This document shows, in pieces, positions 5,789 through 5,834 of a DNA stretch of 5,834 bases (position 1 is the first letter of the stretch; every line of letters begins with the position of its first letter). The position numbers were made by a program, and so were the translations under genes. This stretch comes from Gammaproteobacteria bacterium (GTDB lineage: Bacteria > Pseudomonadota > Gammaproteobacteria > Thiohalomonadales > Thiohalomonadaceae), in contig JADFYS010000138.1 of NCBI GenBank assembly GCA_015232955.1, positions 1-5,834 of the forward strand, read 5' to 3'. The notes under the pieces were generated by a model. The model had not been told where the DNA came from, did not search any database, and saw only the letters and a list, made by a program, of their open reading frames with translations.

Positions 5789-5814
5789 GACATTGCTCCC
5801 ATATCTGACTCCAT
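5761..5814 (-). CDS. Possible 17-residue peptide or 5' remnant of a gene
   Basis: An ATG at 5814 follows GAGGAT at good spacing (seven bases after GAGGA, 5822-5826) and opens a frame of MESDMGAMSLSERKQNN followed by TGA. The ribosome binding site is the best in this part of the window, but the peptide is very short. Part of it (LSE) aligns with LSEGVEEFLSIIDG from the other repeat unit if a frameshift is allowed. It may therefore be the start of a decayed gene rather than a functional peptide. Confidence 0.25.
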   Translation of the reverse strand: MESDMGAMSLSERKQNN

Positions 5815-5834
5815 AATGCTATCCTCACAGCTCA

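Overview
The window carries four protein-coding genes, all on the minus strand. From right to left, which is the direction of transcription, these are a winged-helix-like DNA-binding protein, a 605-residue DDE transposase-like protein, a di-heme cytochrome c peroxidase and a haem catalase. No RNA genes or CRISPR arrays were seen. A Gram-negative, probably gammaproteobacterial, host is suggested by the Sec-exported di-heme peroxidase, the clade-3-type catalase, the sigma70-like promoter and the GGAG-type ribosome binding sites. This taxonomic call is inference from protein style and is not secure below class.

Left part (1-2680): an antioxidant pair. The peroxidase gene (1630-2625) has a clear promoter (2651-2680) and signal peptide, so the enzyme should remove H2O2 in the periplasm using c-type cytochrome electrons. 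The catalase gene (93-1544) lies downstream and removes H2O2 in the cytoplasm. A terminator-like hairpin (1583-1608) separates the two. Only about 25 bases lie between that hairpin and the catalase ribosome binding site, so catalase probably depends on readthrough or on a promoter inside the hairpin region or the peroxidase gene.

Middle (2626-2938): a gene-free stretch of about 310 bases. It holds the peroxidase promoter, a diverged direct repeat (2724-2751 and 2881-2908), a 40-base cruciform-like inverted repeat (2734-2773), smaller hairpins and a probable terminator (2904-2930) for the transposase-like gene. It looks like chromosomal intergenic repeat sequence abutting a mobile element.

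Right part (2939-5579): a two-gene module. The first gene encodes a helix-turn-helix-rich protein. The second overlaps its 3' end by 26-41 bases and encodes a protein with a four-cysteine zinc motif, D-D-E candidates and a CxxH motif like those of MULE/IS256-type transposases. The overlap contains an uninterrupted run of eight A on the coding strand, and neither candidate start of the second gene has a good ribosome binding site. Upstream of the module is a dense set of operator-like repeats and a long hairpin. No terminal inverted repeats or target-site duplication could be identified, so the element's ends are unknown.

Far right (5580-5834): AT-rich sequence with no confident gene. It contains a diverged direct repeat and scraps of open frame that may be decayed coding sequence.
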